The notes under the pieces are model-generated. The model did not search any database, was not told where the DNA came from, and was given only the letters and a program-made list of their open reading frames with translations. The translations under genes were made by a program, and so were the position numbers. From Rhodocyclaceae bacterium (GTDB taxonomy: Bacteria > Pseudomonadota > Gammaproteobacteria > Burkholderiales > Rhodocyclaceae), in assembly GCA_020445745.1 (NCBI GenBank), contig JAGRGB010000186.1, positions 17,382 through 81,381 of the forward strand: a DNA stretch of 64,000 nt. The letters run 5' to 3'. Positions 45,223 through 55,161 of the stretch are shown one piece after another (positions within the stretch are counted from its first letter, which is position 1; each line of letters opens with the position of its first letter).

Positions 45223-46140
45223 ATGCAAGACGCCCGCCTCGGCCAACTCATCGATGCGGCCAACCAGATCATCCTGGGCAAGGATCGGCAGATCCGGCTG
45301 GCCATCGCCTGCCTGCTGGCGCGCGGCCACCTGCTGATCGAGGACGTGCCCGGTGTCGGTAAGACCACCCTCGCACACGCCTTGGCCCGCTTGCTCGGAC
45401 TCAAGTTCCAGCGCATCCAGTTCACCAGCGACCTGCTGCCCGCGGACATCGTCGGAGTGTCGATCTACGATCGCGCATCGACCCGCTTTCGCTTTCATCC
45501 CGGCCCGGTATTCGCCCAATTGATCCTCGCGGACGAGATCAACCGGGCGACCCCCAAGACCCAGAGCGCGCTGCTCGAAGCCATGGAGGAAGGCCAGATC
45601 ACCGCCGATGGCGACACCTTGCCGTTGCCCGAACCCTTCTTCGTGATCGCGACCCAGAATCCGCAAAACCAGATCGGCACTTTCCCGCTGCCGGAAAGCC
45701 AGCTCGACCGATTCCTGATGCGGATCTCTCTCGGCTACCCGAGCAAGGAGGCCGAACGCGCGCTACTGCTCGGACAGGACCGGCGCTCGATGCTCGCCGG
45801 CCAGTCGCCCCGCATGAGCGACAAGGGCTTCCTCGATCTGCAGAACGCCGCCGCCGCGGTGCATGTCTCCGACGCGCTGGCCGACTACGTGCAGGCCCTG
45901 CTCGCCGCCAGTCGCGAGATGGACGCCGCGGGCGGTGGCCTGAGCCCGCGGGCGGGCCTCGGTCTTCTCAACGCGGCCCGCGCCTGGTCGCTGATCGAGG
46001 GGCGCGACATGGTCGTGCCGGAAGACGTGCAGGCGGTGTTCCCCGCCATCGCCAGCCACCGCCTCCGTCGACAGGCCGGAGAAGGCGAAGCGCCGGGTTC
46101 GCTGGCCGGGCGCATCCTGCACGCGGTGATCGTCGGCTGA
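45223..46140 (+). CDS. MoxR-family AAA+ ATPase
   Basis: This 305-residue ATPase has Walker A EDVPGVGKTTLAHALAR, Walker B LILADEINRATPKTQ and the MoxR-specific ATQNPQNQIGTFPLPESQLDRF segment. Such ATPases act as chaperones for proteins of adjacent genes, here a DUF58 and a transglutaminase protein. Start ATG has a weak ribosome-binding site. The promoter should lie in the 132-bp gap to the divergent deacetylase gene, which contains an ATTGA/TCAAT inverted repeat. Confidence 0.9.
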   Translation: MQDARLGQLIDAANQIILGKDRQIRLAIACLLARGHLLIEDVPGVGKTTLAHALARLLGLKFQRIQFTSDLLPADIVGVSIYDRASTRFRFHPGPVFAQLILADEINRATPKTQSALLEAMEEGQITADGDTLPLPEPFFVIATQNPQNQIGTFPLPESQLDRFLMRISLGYPSKEAERALLLGQDRRSMLAGQSPRMSDKGFLDLQNAAAAVHVSDALADYVQALLAASREMDAAGGGLSPRAGLGLLNAARAWSLIEGRDMVVPEDVQAVFPAIASHRLRRQAGEGEAPGSLAGRILHAVIVG

Positions 46141-46147
46141 AGGCGCG

Positions 46148-47140
46148 ATGATCACCGCCGGCGATCGCCTCCGACAGCATTTCGGCGGTCTGCTCGACCG
46201 CCGCCTGTTTCGCGTGCGGCGCAGCGAACCGCTACCGGCACGGCTCGGCCACCGGCGCATCTTCGTGCTGCCGACGGCTACCGGCGTGGCCTTCGGGCTG
46301 ACCCTGATGACGATGCTGCTGGCGTCGATGAACTACGTGCTCAGCCTCGGCTACGGCCTGACCTTCCTGCTGATCGGCGTCGGACTGGTCAGCCTGCACC
46401 AGACCTTCCGCAACCTGGTTCACCTGGAGCTGCTGTCGGCGCACCTGGAGTCCACCCATTGTGGCCAGCCGGCGACGCTGCGCCTGCGTTTCCGCAATCC
46501 GTCCGACTATCCCAGGCTCGGGCTCCACCTGCGCCGGTCCGGTGGCGGCGAGACCCGCTTATCGCTGGATCCGCACACCGACACGAACGTCGTCGTGGCG
46601 GTGCCGACCAACCGCCGCGGCCGGCTCGAAGCCGGCCGGCTGGTGCTCGAGACGCGATACCCCCTGGGCCTCGTGAGAGGCTGGAGCATCCTGACGCCGG
46701 AGGCCGCTTGCCTGGTGTACCCGGCCCCCGAGACACCGGCCCGGGAGTATCCCGGCGCGTTTGCCGCCGGCCAGTCCGAACAGTCGGGAAAGCTCGGCGA
46801 AGACGACTTCTCGGGCCTGCGCGAGTATCGCCCCGGCGACACGCTGCGTCGCGTCGCGTGGAAGCTGTCCGCCCGCTGCGAAGACCAGTTCTATACCAAG
46901 CAGTTCGACGGCGGCAACGCCGCCCGGCTCGAATTCGACTGGTTTCGCCTGCCCGCCGAGTTGGACACCGAAGCCCGCCTGTCACGCCTGACCCGCTGGG
47001 TGCTGCAGGCGGAGGCGGCCGGCGTCGGCTATGCCCTGCGCCTGCCCGATGGCCGCATCGATGCCGATCGCGGCCAGACGCATCAGCTGCAGTGCCTGCG
47101 GGCGCTGGCACTGTACGGCATCGGCGATGAGCGCAGCTGA
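46148..47140 (+). CDS. DUF58 domain protein
   Basis: This 330-residue protein has two N-terminal membrane helices (about residues 43–85) and a soluble DUF58 region. The family signature is FSGLREYRPGDTLRRVAWK. In some members a vWA-like domain follows; here the C-terminal half lacks the MIDAS motif. The gene lies 7 bp after moxR and overlaps the transglutaminase gene by 14 nt, the conserved MoxR–DUF58–TgpA arrangement. Confidence 0.88.
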   Translation: MITAGDRLRQHFGGLLDRRLFRVRRSEPLPARLGHRRIFVLPTATGVAFGLTLMTMLLASMNYVLSLGYGLTFLLIGVGLVSLHQTFRNLVHLELLSAHLESTHCGQPATLRLRFRNPSDYPRLGLHLRRSGGGETRLSLDPHTDTNVVVAVPTNRRGRLEAGRLVLETRYPLGLVRGWSILTPEAACLVYPAPETPAREYPGAFAAGQSEQSGKLGEDDFSGLREYRPGDTLRRVAWKLSARCEDQFYTKQFDGGNAARLEFDWFRLPAELDTEARLSRLTRWVLQAEAAGVGYALRLPDGRIDADRGQTHQLQCLRALALYGIGDERS

Positions 47141-49082
47141 AGCCGACACCACGCTGAAAGCCTGGCACGGCCACTGGCTCACCGCGTGCATCGCGGTCAC
47201 GCTGATTCCCCACGTCGAGTACCTGCCGGCCTGGGTCAGCGGGGGCTGCGCCCTGTTGCTGGTGTGGCGGGTCATCGCCGACCTCGGGCTCACACCGATG
47301 CCCGGTCGCCTGGTGCTGCTGGTCGTCGCCGCCGGGGTAGTCGTCGGCACCGGCATCGAATATCGGCATCTGCTCGGCAAGGATCCGGGCCTCGCGCTAC
47401 TCGCCGGATTCGCCTGTCTGAAATTGCTGGAGGCCCGCAGCTTGCGCGATGGCCGTGCCGCGGTGCTGCTCGGGTTCTTCCTGCAGATGGGCCAGTTCCT
47501 GAACGGCCAGGAGATCCTCGTCGCGGCCATGACCCTGTGTGGCGCCCTGCTCGCGGTCGGCGCGCTGCTGGCGATGGAAAACGAGGCGCCGTGGCAGACT
47601 GTAATCAGTCGCGCCGGCCGCCTGCTGTTCATGGCAGTGCCCTTCATGCTCGCGCTGTTCGTGCTGTTCCCGCGTATACCCGGCCCGCTGTGGGGCCTGC
47701 CCGCCGACGCCTTTTCGGGGATGACCGGTCTGTCCGAAACGATGAGCCCGGGCAGCATCAGCCGTCTTGTCCGGTCCGGCAAGATCGCGTTCCGCGCCGA
47801 ATTCGACGGCGACATTCCGCCGCCACGCGACCGTTACTGGCGCGGACCGGTGCTCAGCCTGTTCGACGGACAGCGCTGGGAGCCGGGGTTCACCACGCTG
47901 TCCGCCAGCCCACCTTACGAGTTCGCCGGCAAGCCCTACCACTACCGCCTCACCATTGAAGCCCATAACCAGCACTGGCTGCTGGCCATGGACTTCCCGG
48001 TCAGCGACGATGCACGAACCCGCTACGCATCCGATCAGCGTCTGGTATCGGTGACGCCGCTGCGCAGCAGGCAGCGCTATGAACTGACGGCCTACCCGGC
48101 GGCCCATGCCGGGCGGAACGAATCCGCCTACGTGATCCGCCGCAACCTGCGCCTGCCGGAGGGAAGCAACCCGCGGACCACCGCCCTCGGCCGCCAGGTC
48201 GCCGAACGATTCGCGGCCCCCGGGCGGCGCATCGACGCCTTGCTCGAGACCTTTCGCGAGCTGCGCCTGGAATACACCCTGGCCCCGCCTGCGCTCGGCC
48301 TGCACAGCGCCGACGAGTTCCTGTTCGACAGCGGTGAAGGATTCTGCGAGCACTTCTCGTCGGCCTTCGCGATCGCCGCGCGCGCAGCCGGCGTACCGGC
48401 GCGGGTGGTCACCGGCTATCAGGGCGGCGAGATCAATCCCCACGACGGCAGCCTGGTGGTCCGCCAGTCGGACGCCCACGCCTGGGTCGAGGTCTGGCTC
48501 CCGGAATCAGGCTGGCGCCGGGTCGACCCGACCGCGACATCGAATCCGACCCGCATCGATACCGGCATCGTCGGCGCCCTGCCGGACGTGGCATCCCTGC
48601 CTCTGTTCATGCAGCCGAACATGGCCTGGCTGCGCTCGTTGCAGCTGCGCTGGGATGCCGTCGCCAACGGCTGGAACCAGTGGGTGCTCGGATACAATGA
48701 CGAGCGCCAGAGATCCCTGTTGCGCGGCTTCGGATTCGACGGCGGCGACTATCGGCATCTGGCCGCGGCGATGGTCACGCTGATGGGTCTGATGATGCTC
48801 GGCTACCTCGGCTGGGCACTGCGACGACGCCGGCGTGGCGACGCCCTCGACCGCCAATGGCAACGATTCTGTGGCAGGCTGTCGCGGGCCGGCACCCGCC
48901 GCGCGGATTGGCAGGGTCCGCTCGACTTCGCCGAACAGGCGGCCGGGCGCCATCCCCAGCTGGCCGACGACATCCGCTGGATCGGCGGCCGCTATGCCGA
49001 GTTGCGCTACGGCCGGAAGCGGCCGACACGGCAGGATCTGGCCGACCTGGAAAACCGCATCAAGCTCCTGGACATCCGATGA
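47127..49082 (+). CDS. tgpA: transmembrane transglutaminase-like protein TgpA
   Basis: This 651-residue protein has an N-terminal DUF3488 region with about six membrane helices (residues 1–200). A periplasmic transglutaminase-like domain follows with the Cys-His-Asp triad in GFCEHFSSAFA, SDAHAWVEVW and RRVDPTA. A late membrane helix (about residues 545–565) and a cytoplasmic tail (DUF4129-like) end it. In P. aeruginosa TgpA is essential. Its stop overlaps mltB. Confidence 0.9.
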   Translation: MSAAEADTTLKAWHGHWLTACIAVTLIPHVEYLPAWVSGGCALLLVWRVIADLGLTPMPGRLVLLVVAAGVVVGTGIEYRHLLGKDPGLALLAGFACLKLLEARSLRDGRAAVLLGFFLQMGQFLNGQEILVAAMTLCGALLAVGALLAMENEAPWQTVISRAGRLLFMAVPFMLALFVLFPRIPGPLWGLPADAFSGMTGLSETMSPGSISRLVRSGKIAFRAEFDGDIPPPRDRYWRGPVLSLFDGQRWEPGFTTLSASPPYEFAGKPYHYRLTIEAHNQHWLLAMDFPVSDDARTRYASDQRLVSVTPLRSRQRYELTAYPAAHAGRNESAYVIRRNLRLPEGSNPRTTALGRQVAERFAAPGRRIDALLETFRELRLEYTLAPPALGLHSADEFLFDSGEGFCEHFSSAFAIAARAAGVPARVVTGYQGGEINPHDGSLVVRQSDAHAWVEVWLPESGWRRVDPTATSNPTRIDTGIVGALPDVASLPLFMQPNMAWLRSLQLRWDAVANGWNQWVLGYNDERQRSLLRGFGFDGGDYRHLAAAMVTLMGLMMLGYLGWALRRRRRGDALDRQWQRFCGRLSRAGTRRADWQGPLDFAEQAAGRHPQLADDIRWIGGRYAELRYGRKRPTRQDLADLENRIKLLDIR

Positions 49083-50104
49083 CCATTCGACATCTCGCTC
49101 TGTTCCAGCTTCTGATCCTCGGCATCCCGGCGGCAAGCGCCGGCCCGGCCGGGCTGGCAGGCCATCCCGCCGCCGCGGCGTTCGCCGCCCGCATGGAGTC
49201 GGAACACGGCTTCGAGCGCGAGGCTCTGCTTGCCGAACTGGCCGCGGCGACCTACCAGGACAAGGCGTTGCGATTGATCGCCCCGCCCAAGCACGGAAAG
49301 AAGCGCAGCGTGCGATCCTGGGCGGGCTACCGGGCACGCTTCGTCGAACCGATCAGGATCCATGAGGGCCTGGCCTTCTGGGATGCCCACCGTGCCAGCC
49401 TGGAGCAGGCGGAACAACGCTACGGGGTGCCGTCGGAGGTGATCCTCGGGATCATCGGCGTAGAGACCCTGTACGGCCGCATCACCGGTTCGTTTCCGCT
49501 GCTCGACGCGCTGGCGACGCTTGCCTTCGATTACCCGCCCCGGGCAAGCCTCTTTCACCGGGAACTGGAAAACCTGTTCCTGCTGGCGCGCGAGAACGGC
49601 CGCGAGGTCGGCAGCTATACCGGCTCGTACGCCGGCGCGATCGGCTATCCGCAGTTTCTGCCGAGCAGTGTCCGCCGCTTCGCCGTCGATTTCGACAACG
49701 ATGGTCGCATCGACCTGGAACGCAGCGAGGCCGATGCGATCGGCTCGGTCGCCCGCTACCTCGCAGAGCACGGCTGGCGCCCCGGCGAGCGCGTCGCCGA
49801 TCCGGTTTCGCTGCCGACCGACAGTGACGCCGAAGCCATGCTCGCCGCCGGCATCGAGCCGCGGCTCGATCGTGCGACCCTCGCCGCAGCCGGCATCGAC
49901 CTGCCCCGGGGCATTGAACGGGCCACGCTGGTCGACCTCGAGTCGCCGGGCAAGCCGACCGAATACTGGCTGGGATACCGGAACTTCTACGTGCTGACCC
50001 GCTACAACCGCAGCAGCTTCTACGCGATGTCGGTGTTCCAGCTGGCCCAGGCATTGCGCGAGGCGCACATCGCGTCGCGTCAGGTGGCGGGCGGCGTGCC
50101 CTGA
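49079..50104 (+). CDS. mltB: membrane-bound lytic murein transglycosylase B
   Basis: This 341-residue periplasmic enzyme has a signal peptide ending near residue 20 (IPAASAGPAG) but no obvious lipobox. The catalytic Glu lies in GIIGVETLYGR. The DFDNDGRIDLERSEADAIGS stretch is the EF-hand-like segment and metal site of the family. It cleaves peptidoglycan to anhydromuropeptides. It is the last gene of the moxR–DUF58–tgpA unit and is convergent with rpoS, which starts on the opposite strand 5 bp away. Confidence 0.9.
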   Translation: MTIRHLALFQLLILGIPAASAGPAGLAGHPAAAAFAARMESEHGFEREALLAELAAATYQDKALRLIAPPKHGKKRSVRSWAGYRARFVEPIRIHEGLAFWDAHRASLEQAEQRYGVPSEVILGIIGVETLYGRITGSFPLLDALATLAFDYPPRASLFHRELENLFLLARENGREVGSYTGSYAGAIGYPQFLPSSVRRFAVDFDNDGRIDLERSEADAIGSVARYLAEHGWRPGERVADPVSLPTDSDAEAMLAAGIEPRLDRATLAAAGIDLPRGIERATLVDLESPGKPTEYWLGYRNFYVLTRYNRSSFYAMSVFQLAQALREAHIASRQVAGGVP

Positions 50105-50109
50105 CGAAG

Positions 50110-51045
50110 CTACAGCAGGGCGTCGCGGGACATGCCGTGACGCTTCAGGATGCGCCGCAACTGGCCAAGCGCCTCGAGCTGGATCTGGCGCACGCGTTCG
50201 CGGGTGAGCCCGAGTTCGTCGGCGAGCTCCTCGAGGGTGCGCACCTCGGATTTGTTGAAGCCGTAGCGGTGGCGGATCACGAAGCTCTGCTTGTCCGACA
50301 GCAGCCCCAGCCATTCGCCGACCAGTGATTCGACCTCGCTGCACTGGACCTGCTGGTCCAGCGTCTCGAGCTGGTCGTCAGCGAGCGATTCTCCGATCGA
50401 CAGGCTCGGGTCGATGTCCAGCGGCGCGTCGAGGGACGCGGTGTGCTCGGACAGGGCAAGGATGCTGCGCACCACCTCGATCGGCTTGTCCAGCCGGCGC
50501 GCCACTTCCTCCAGACTGAACTGGCCGCCGCCTTCGGCTTCGACGCTGCGCTGCGCGCGCAGCACCTGGTTGAGTTCCTTGACCACATGTACCGGCAGGC
50601 GGATCGTGCGCGATTGATTCATGATCGCACGCTCGATGTTCTGCCGGATCCACCACGTCGCATAGGTCGAGAAGCGGAAGCCCCGCTCCGGGTCGAACTT
50701 CTCGAGTGCGTGCATCAGGCCGAGATTGCCCTCCTCGACCAGATCGAGCAGCGGGATGCCTCGGTTCAGATAGTGCTTGGCGATGTTCACGACGAGACGC
50801 AGGTTGCGCTCGATCATGATCTGGCGGGCGTCGAAGTCGCCGTCGCGGACGCGGCGTGTCAGCGCCAGTTCCTCTTCGGCCGTCAGCAGTGGGTTGACAC
50901 CGATCTCGTTGAGGTACAACTGGGTGACATCGCTCAGGAACTCGCTCTCGAACGATGGCGCCGGGATCTGCCGAAAGGCTTCCAGCTCGGGCGGCAGATC
51001 CGGATCCCGGCTCTCGTCATCTTCGCTGGAGACCGGATCGAACAT
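50110..51045 (-). CDS. rpoS: RNA polymerase sigma factor RpoS
   Basis: This 311-residue stationary-phase and general stress sigma factor has region 1.2 (DVTQLYLNEIGVNPLLTAEEE), region 2 (FRFSTYATWWIRQNIERAI), region 3 and region 4 (LTRERVRQIQLEALGQLRRI). I chose ATG 51045 because an AGAGG ribosome-binding site lies 6 nt upstream; the alternative at 51051 has none. It lies 10 bp after nlpD, so it can be read through from nlpD or from promoters within it, as known in other proteobacteria. Confidence 0.93.
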   Translation of the reverse strand: MFDPVSSEDDESRDPDLPPELEAFRQIPAPSFESEFLSDVTQLYLNEIGVNPLLTAEEELALTRRVRDGDFDARQIMIERNLRLVVNIAKHYLNRGIPLLDLVEEGNLGLMHALEKFDPERGFRFSTYATWWIRQNIERAIMNQSRTIRLPVHVVKELNQVLRAQRSVEAEGGGQFSLEEVARRLDKPIEVVRSILALSEHTASLDAPLDIDPSLSIGESLADDQLETLDQQVQCSEVESLVGEWLGLLSDKQSFVIRHRYGFNKSEVRTLEELADELGLTRERVRQIQLEALGQLRRILKRHGMSRDALL

Positions 51046-51055
51046 GCGCATCCTC

Positions 51056-51973
51056 TCAGCGGGCAGGCAAGTATCTCGACGGATCCACCGGCTTGCCCTG
51101 GCGGCGGATCTCGAAGTGCAGCTTCGGCTTGTCGCTGTCGGTGTTGCCGAGCGTCGCGATCTGCTGGCCCTTGCTGACCGACTGGCCCTCCCGGACCAAC
51201 AACTGATCGTTGTGTGCGTACGCGCTCAGGTAGTTGGAGTCGTGCTTGATGATGACCAGTTTACCGTAGCCACGCAAGCCGGTACCGGCGTACACGACCT
51301 TGCCGGTGGCCGCCGCATAGACCGGTTCACCGGGATTGCCGGCAATGTCCAGACCCTTGCGTGCACTGGTCTGGGAAAACCCCCCGATCAACTTTCCACC
51401 ATTCGGCCACGACCAGCTGATGCCATCCACGCGCCGACTCTCGGTGTCCGGAGCGGTCTGCGCCGGGATCTCTGTCGGTGCCGATTGCGGCGCTGTCGAT
51501 GGCTCGCTGGCGGGGGCCTCGCCACGGGCCGCGGCCCAGGCTTCGTCGGAGTAAGCTTGCACCCCGCCGATCGGTGTGCTCTTGACCGCCGGGGGCGCCG
51601 GCGACGGCGTCTGCGCGGATCCCTCGATCGGCTTCACCTCTACCGGCGCATCGGCAGTGATCGGCCGGACGACGACACCGTCGGGCGACGTCACGCGGAT
51701 CTCGCGACCGACCTCCAGGCGATCCGGGTCCGCGATGGTGTTCCATTCGGTCAATTCGCCGACGGTGACGCCGTTCTGCTGCGCGATCTTGTGCAAGGTG
51801 TCTCCCTGGCGCACGATGTAGTGACCGGGGCGGGCCTGCTGCGCGGCGGGAGTCCTATCGGTTGCCACCCGGTCGGAAACCGGCGCGGCAACGCGCGTGG
51901 TGCAGGCGCCCAGCGCAAGACTCAGGGCAAGGCAGGTCAGGGGCGAGGTCTTCAGAAGATGGCTTGCTTTCAT
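51056..51973 (-). CDS. nlpD: LysM and LytM-domain lipoprotein NlpD
   Basis: This 305-residue outer-membrane lipoprotein has a signal peptide ending at the lipobox LALGAC, a LysM domain (GHYIVRQGDTLHKIAQ) and a C-terminal LytM domain. The LytM zinc site is degenerate. The first His is Lys (RKGLDIAG) and the HLH motif is KLHFEIR, as expected for NlpD, an activator of the division amidase AmiC. The Pro/Ser linker is about 110 residues. It overlaps pcm by 4 nt. Confidence 0.93.
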   Translation of the reverse strand: MKASHLLKTSPLTCLALSLALGACTTRVAAPVSDRVATDRTPAAQQARPGHYIVRQGDTLHKIAQQNGVTVGELTEWNTIADPDRLEVGREIRVTSPDGVVVRPITADAPVEVKPIEGSAQTPSPAPPAVKSTPIGGVQAYSDEAWAAARGEAPASEPSTAPQSAPTEIPAQTAPDTESRRVDGISWSWPNGGKLIGGFSQTSARKGLDIAGNPGEPVYAAATGKVVYAGTGLRGYGKLVIIKHDSNYLSAYAHNDQLLVREGQSVSKGQQIATLGNTDSDKPKLHFEIRRQGKPVDPSRYLPAR

Positions 51974-52629
51974 TCTGTTCCAGTCAGCAGGGGCACGAAA
52001 CGTACGGCCTCGAAGCGCGATTCTCGGAATGCGTTGCCATTGCGCTCCACGAGCACGAGTCTCTGCTCGGCTTGACCGAGCGGCAGCACCAGGCGGCCAC
52101 CGTCCGCGAGTTGGTTGATCAGCTGTGGCGGGATCGACGACGCCGCCGCGGCCATGATGATCGAATCGAACGGTGCGGCCTCGGCCAGACCGATACTGCC
52201 GTCGGCGTATTTCAGGCGCAAGTTGGGCAGCCGCAGGGTTCGGACGTTTTCCTTGGCGCGCTCGAGCAACTGGCGGATGCGCTCGACCGCGTAGACCTCG
52301 CCGGCCAACTGAGCCAGGATCGCCGCCTGGTAGCCGCAACCGGCCCCCACCTCGAGGGTCTTGCCCAGCGCACGGCCGCCCGAACCCAGCAATTCCAGCA
52401 TGCGCGCGACGACGTAGGGCTGCGAGATGGTCTGCTGGCGCATCAGCGGCAGCGCGGTATCTTCATACGCGCGCGAGGCCAGGGCTTCATCCACGAACAG
52501 ATGGCGCGGCACCGCGCACATCGCGCGCAGCACCGCCTCGTCGCGAACGCCCTGCTCGCGCAGACGCGCGACCATCCGCGAGCGGGCACGCGTGGCCTGG
52601 GCCGAGAACTCTCCCTGGCGCGCGTTCAT
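51970..52629 (-). CDS. pcm: protein-L-isoaspartate O-methyltransferase
   Basis: This 219-residue repair enzyme methylates isoaspartyl residues in aged proteins. The SAM motif is [12 protein letters not shown]. The [20 protein letters not shown] segment binds substrate and is a family hallmark. I chose the start MNARQGEF at 52629, overlapping the surE stop by 4 nt. The surE–pcm–nlpD–rpoS order is standard. Confidence 0.94.
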   Translation of the reverse strand: MNARQGEFSAQATRARSRMVARLREQGVRDEAVLRAMCAVPRHLFVDEALASRAYEDTALPLMRQQTISQPYVVARMLELLGSGGRALGKTLEVGAGCGYQAAILAQLAGEVYAVERIRQLLERAKENVRTLRLPNLRLKYADGSIGLAEAAPFDSIIMAAAASSIPPQLINQLADGGRLVLPLGQAEQRLVLVERNGNAFRESRFEAVRFVPLLTGTE

Positions 52630-53369
52630 GCGTTCAGCCACTCGCCCAGCGGCCCGATCAGACCGGCGTGGGTGAGGTCGATCTGCAGCGGCGTAATCGA
52701 CACGTAGCCATGCTCGACTGCATGAAAGTCGGTACCGTCGCCGGCATCCTGGGCACCACCGGCGGCGCCGACCCAGTAGACGGTCTCGCCGCGCGGCGTC
52801 GTATCCCTGACCACCGGTTCCGCCTTGTGCCGGCGACCAAGCCTCGTGACGCGCATGCCGCGCAGGGACTCGAACGGGCCCTCCGGCACGTTGACGTTGA
52901 GCAGGATCGGATGTCGGAACGGCCGACGCTGGACCTGCTCCACCAATTGACGCGCCACCCGGGTCGCCGCACTGAAATCGGCCGCGGCCTTGGAGGCCAG
53001 CGAGATCGCGATCGATGGGACGCCCAGCAGATATCCTTCCGTGGCCGCGGCGACGGTACCCGAATACAAGGTGTCGTCGCCCATGTTGGCGCCATGGTTG
53101 ATCCCCGAAACGACCATGTCCGGCAGTTCGTCGAGCATTCCGGTGACCGCCAGATGCACGCAATCAGTCGGTGTGCCATTGACGTAATGGATACCGCCGG
53201 GCAGGCGCCGCAGGGTCAGCGGACGATCCAGCGTCAGGGAATTGCTGGCGCCGCTGCGATCACGCTCCGGGGCCACCACGGTGATATCCGCGATCTCGGC
53301 GAGCGACTCGGCCAGGGCGCCGATCCCGGGCGCGAAATAGCCGTCGTCGTTACTGATCAGTATGCGCAT
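52626..53369 (-). CDS. surE: 5'/3'-nucleotidase SurE
   Basis: This 247-residue metal-dependent nucleotidase and exopolyphosphatase acts in stationary phase. The active-site motif [10 protein letters not shown] at residues 5–14 provides the metal-binding Asp pair. [15 protein letters not shown] and [10 protein letters not shown] complete the active site. It is the first gene of surE–pcm–nlpD–rpoS, and its upstream 235-bp gap leads to a terminator and tRNA-Arg. Confidence 0.96.
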   Translation of the reverse strand: MRILISNDDGYFAPGIGALAESLAEIADITVVAPERDRSGASNSLTLDRPLTLRRLPGGIHYVNGTPTDCVHLAVTGMLDELPDMVVSGINHGANMGDDTLYSGTVAAATEGYLLGVPSIAISLASKAAADFSAATRVARQLVEQVQRRPFRHPILLNVNVPEGPFESLRGMRVTRLGRRHKAEPVVRDTTPRGETVYWVGAAGGAQDAGDGTDFHAVEHGYVSITPLQIDLTHAGLIGPLGEWLNA

Positions 53370-53539
53370 CGGGACAACTGTCTGGCTTCGCGGTAAGGGC
53401 TCCGGCGGCGCCTCGAAAAGTGCCGCAAACAGCTTTTGATCTTAGCACAGGCGCTAACCCGGTCCGTGCCGCACACCGATGGCCAGCCGACCGGCACGGC
53501 CGGCCGGCGACTGCGGGCCGCGAAGGCACGCAAATCCGC

Positions 53540-53575
53540 CCTGAAAAACAATCGGGCCGGTCCAAGGACCGGCCC
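53540..53575 (-). terminator. rho-independent terminator after tRNA-Arg
   Basis: A 10-bp perfect inverted repeat (53554–53563 with 53566–53575) is followed on the minus strand by GATTGTTTTTC. It lies 30 bp downstream of the tRNA-Arg gene. Confidence 0.8.
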
Positions 53576-53604
53576 TAATCTGTTGTTATTTTATGGTTTT
53601 ATGT

Positions 53605-53681
53605 TGGCGCGCCCGGCAGGATTCGAACCCACGACCCCCTGGTTCGTAGCCAGGTACTCTATCCAACTGAGCTACGGGCGC
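53605..53681 (-). tRNA. tRNA-Arg (anticodon ACG)
   Basis: A complete 77-nt cloverleaf on the minus strand has acceptor stem GCGCCCG paired with CGGGCGC, discriminator G and encoded CCA. The anticodon stem is CCTGG/CCAGG with loop CTACGAA, giving anticodon ACG (A34 becomes inosine). The T arm has GTTCGAATC. Confidence 0.97.
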
Positions 53682-53727
53682 AAAGAAGCAAGAATTATAC
53701 CGATTTTCTTCCTTCTGTAAACTGATA

Positions 53728-53820
53728 TGGCGGAGAGAGAGGGATTCGAACCCTCGATACGGGTTTTGCCCGTATGCTCCCTTAGCAGGGGAGTGCCTTC
53801 GACCTCTCGGCCATCTCTCC
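53728..53820 (-). tRNA. tRNA-Ser (anticodon GCT)
   Basis: A 93-nt minus-strand tRNA has the long variable arm of serine tRNAs (stem ATACGGG/CCCGTAT). The acceptor stem is GGAGAGA with TCTCTCC, and CCA is encoded. The anticodon stem is CTCCC/GGGAG with loop CTGCTAA, giving GCT. It lies 46 bp upstream of tRNA-Arg, so the two may share a transcript. Confidence 0.97.
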
Positions 53821-53937
53821 GCGCGACGGAGGCGGAATAGTAAAGACTTCGCTGTCTTCGGTCAAACGGAAAGCACGCACGGCGGGCTTGCCGCCGACGC
53901 CGGGACCGGGCCCGGCCGAGCGTGCCGGCAGGCAGCC

Positions 53938-55161
53938 TCACGCCCGTTCCAATTCGAAGGCCTGGTGCAGCACGCGCACCGCGAGTTCCAGGTACTTTTC
54001 GTCGATCACGACCGAGATCTTGATCTCGGAGGTCGAGATCATCTTGATGTTGATACCCTCCTCCGCCAGGGTCCGGAACATCCGCGAAGCCACCCCCGGG
54101 TGGGAGCGCATCCCGACTCCGACGACCGAAACCTTGGCCATGCAGTCGTCACCCTCGATCTGGCGGGCACCGATGTGCTGCCGGACGCCGTCGAGAATCT
54201 GTCGGGTCTTGTCGAAGTCGCCGCGCCCTACCGTGAAGGAAAAATCCGTCGTGCCGTCGTGGCCGGTGTTCTGGATGATCATGTCCACATCGATGTTCTG
54301 ATCGGCCACCGGACCGAGGATCTGGTAGGCGATGCCCGGCTTGTCCGGCACGCCCAGCACCGTGAATTTCGCCTCGTCACGATTGAATGCGATCCCGGAG
54401 ATGATCGGCTGTTCCATGTTCTCGTTATCCTCGACCGTAATCAGCGTCCCTTCGCCTTCGTCTTCGAAGCTCGAGAGCACGCGCAGCTTGACCTTGTACT
54501 TGCCTGCGAACTCGACGGCGCGGATCTGCAGCACCTTCGACCCCAGACTGGCCATCTCGAGCATTTCCTCGAACGTGATGGCGTCGAGCTTGCGAGCTTC
54601 GGGCACGATCCGCGGATCGGTCGTATAGACACCGTCGACATCGGTGTAGATGTGGCATTCGTCGGCGCGCAGTGCGGCGGCCATGGCCACCGCGGTGGTG
54701 TCGGATCCACCGCGTCCGAGGGTAGTGATGTTGCCCAACTCGTCCACACCCTGAAAGCCGGCGACGACGACGATGTTGCCCTCGTCGAGATCGCGGCGCA
54801 CCGGAACCTCTTCGATGTTCAGGATGCGCGCCTTGGTGTGGGCACTGTCGGTCAGAATCTTGACCTGACCACCGGTATAGGACTTGGCCTTGAGGCCCGC
54901 GGCATGCAACGCCATGCACAGCAGGCCGATCGTCACCTGCTCGCCGGTGGACACGACGACGTCGAGCTCACGGGGTTCGGGCGCGTTCGAGACCGCCTTG
55001 GCCAGAGCGATCAACCGATTCGTCTCGCCGCTCATCGCCGACACGACCACGACCACCTGGTGACCCTGCCCGTGAAAGCGGGCGACGCGCCGGGCGACGT
55101 TCCTGATCCGCTCGGGATCGCCGACCGAGGTTCCCCCGTACTTGTGGACTATCAGTGCCAT
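53938..55161 (-). CDS. lysC: aspartate kinase
   Basis: This 407-residue aspartokinase of the alpha/beta type phosphorylates aspartate, the first step to lysine, threonine and methionine. The N-terminal kinase domain has VHKYGGTSVGDPERI and the catalytic GRGGSDTTAVA loop. Two ACT domains follow from about residue 265, which bind the feedback inhibitors lysine and threonine. An internal start for a beta subunit may exist but is not resolved. I chose ATG 55161. TACAAT at 55195–55200 (minus strand) is a plausible -10. Confidence 0.96.
   Translation of the reverse strand: MALIVHKYGGTSVGDPERIRNVARRVARFHGQGHQVVVVVSAMSGETNRLIALAKAVSNAPEPRELDVVVSTGEQVTIGLLCMALHAAGLKAKSYTGGQVKILTDSAHTKARILNIEEVPVRRDLDEGNIVVVAGFQGVDELGNITTLGRGGSDTTAVAMAAALRADECHIYTDVDGVYTTDPRIVPEARKLDAITFEEMLEMASLGSKVLQIRAVEFAGKYKVKLRVLSSFEDEGEGTLITVEDNENMEQPIISGIAFNRDEAKFTVLGVPDKPGIAYQILGPVADQNIDVDMIIQNTGHDGTTDFSFTVGRGDFDKTRQILDGVRQHIGARQIEGDDCMAKVSVVGVGMRSHPGVASRMFRTLAEEGINIKMISTSEIKISVVIDEKYLELAVRVLHQAFELERA

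Noticed and set aside
53605-53820. The tRNA-Arg/tRNA-Ser pair as attachment site of the integrase element
   Set aside because: lysC, the XRE gene, the radical SAM gene and queD lie intact between the tRNAs and integrase, and both tRNAs are complete.
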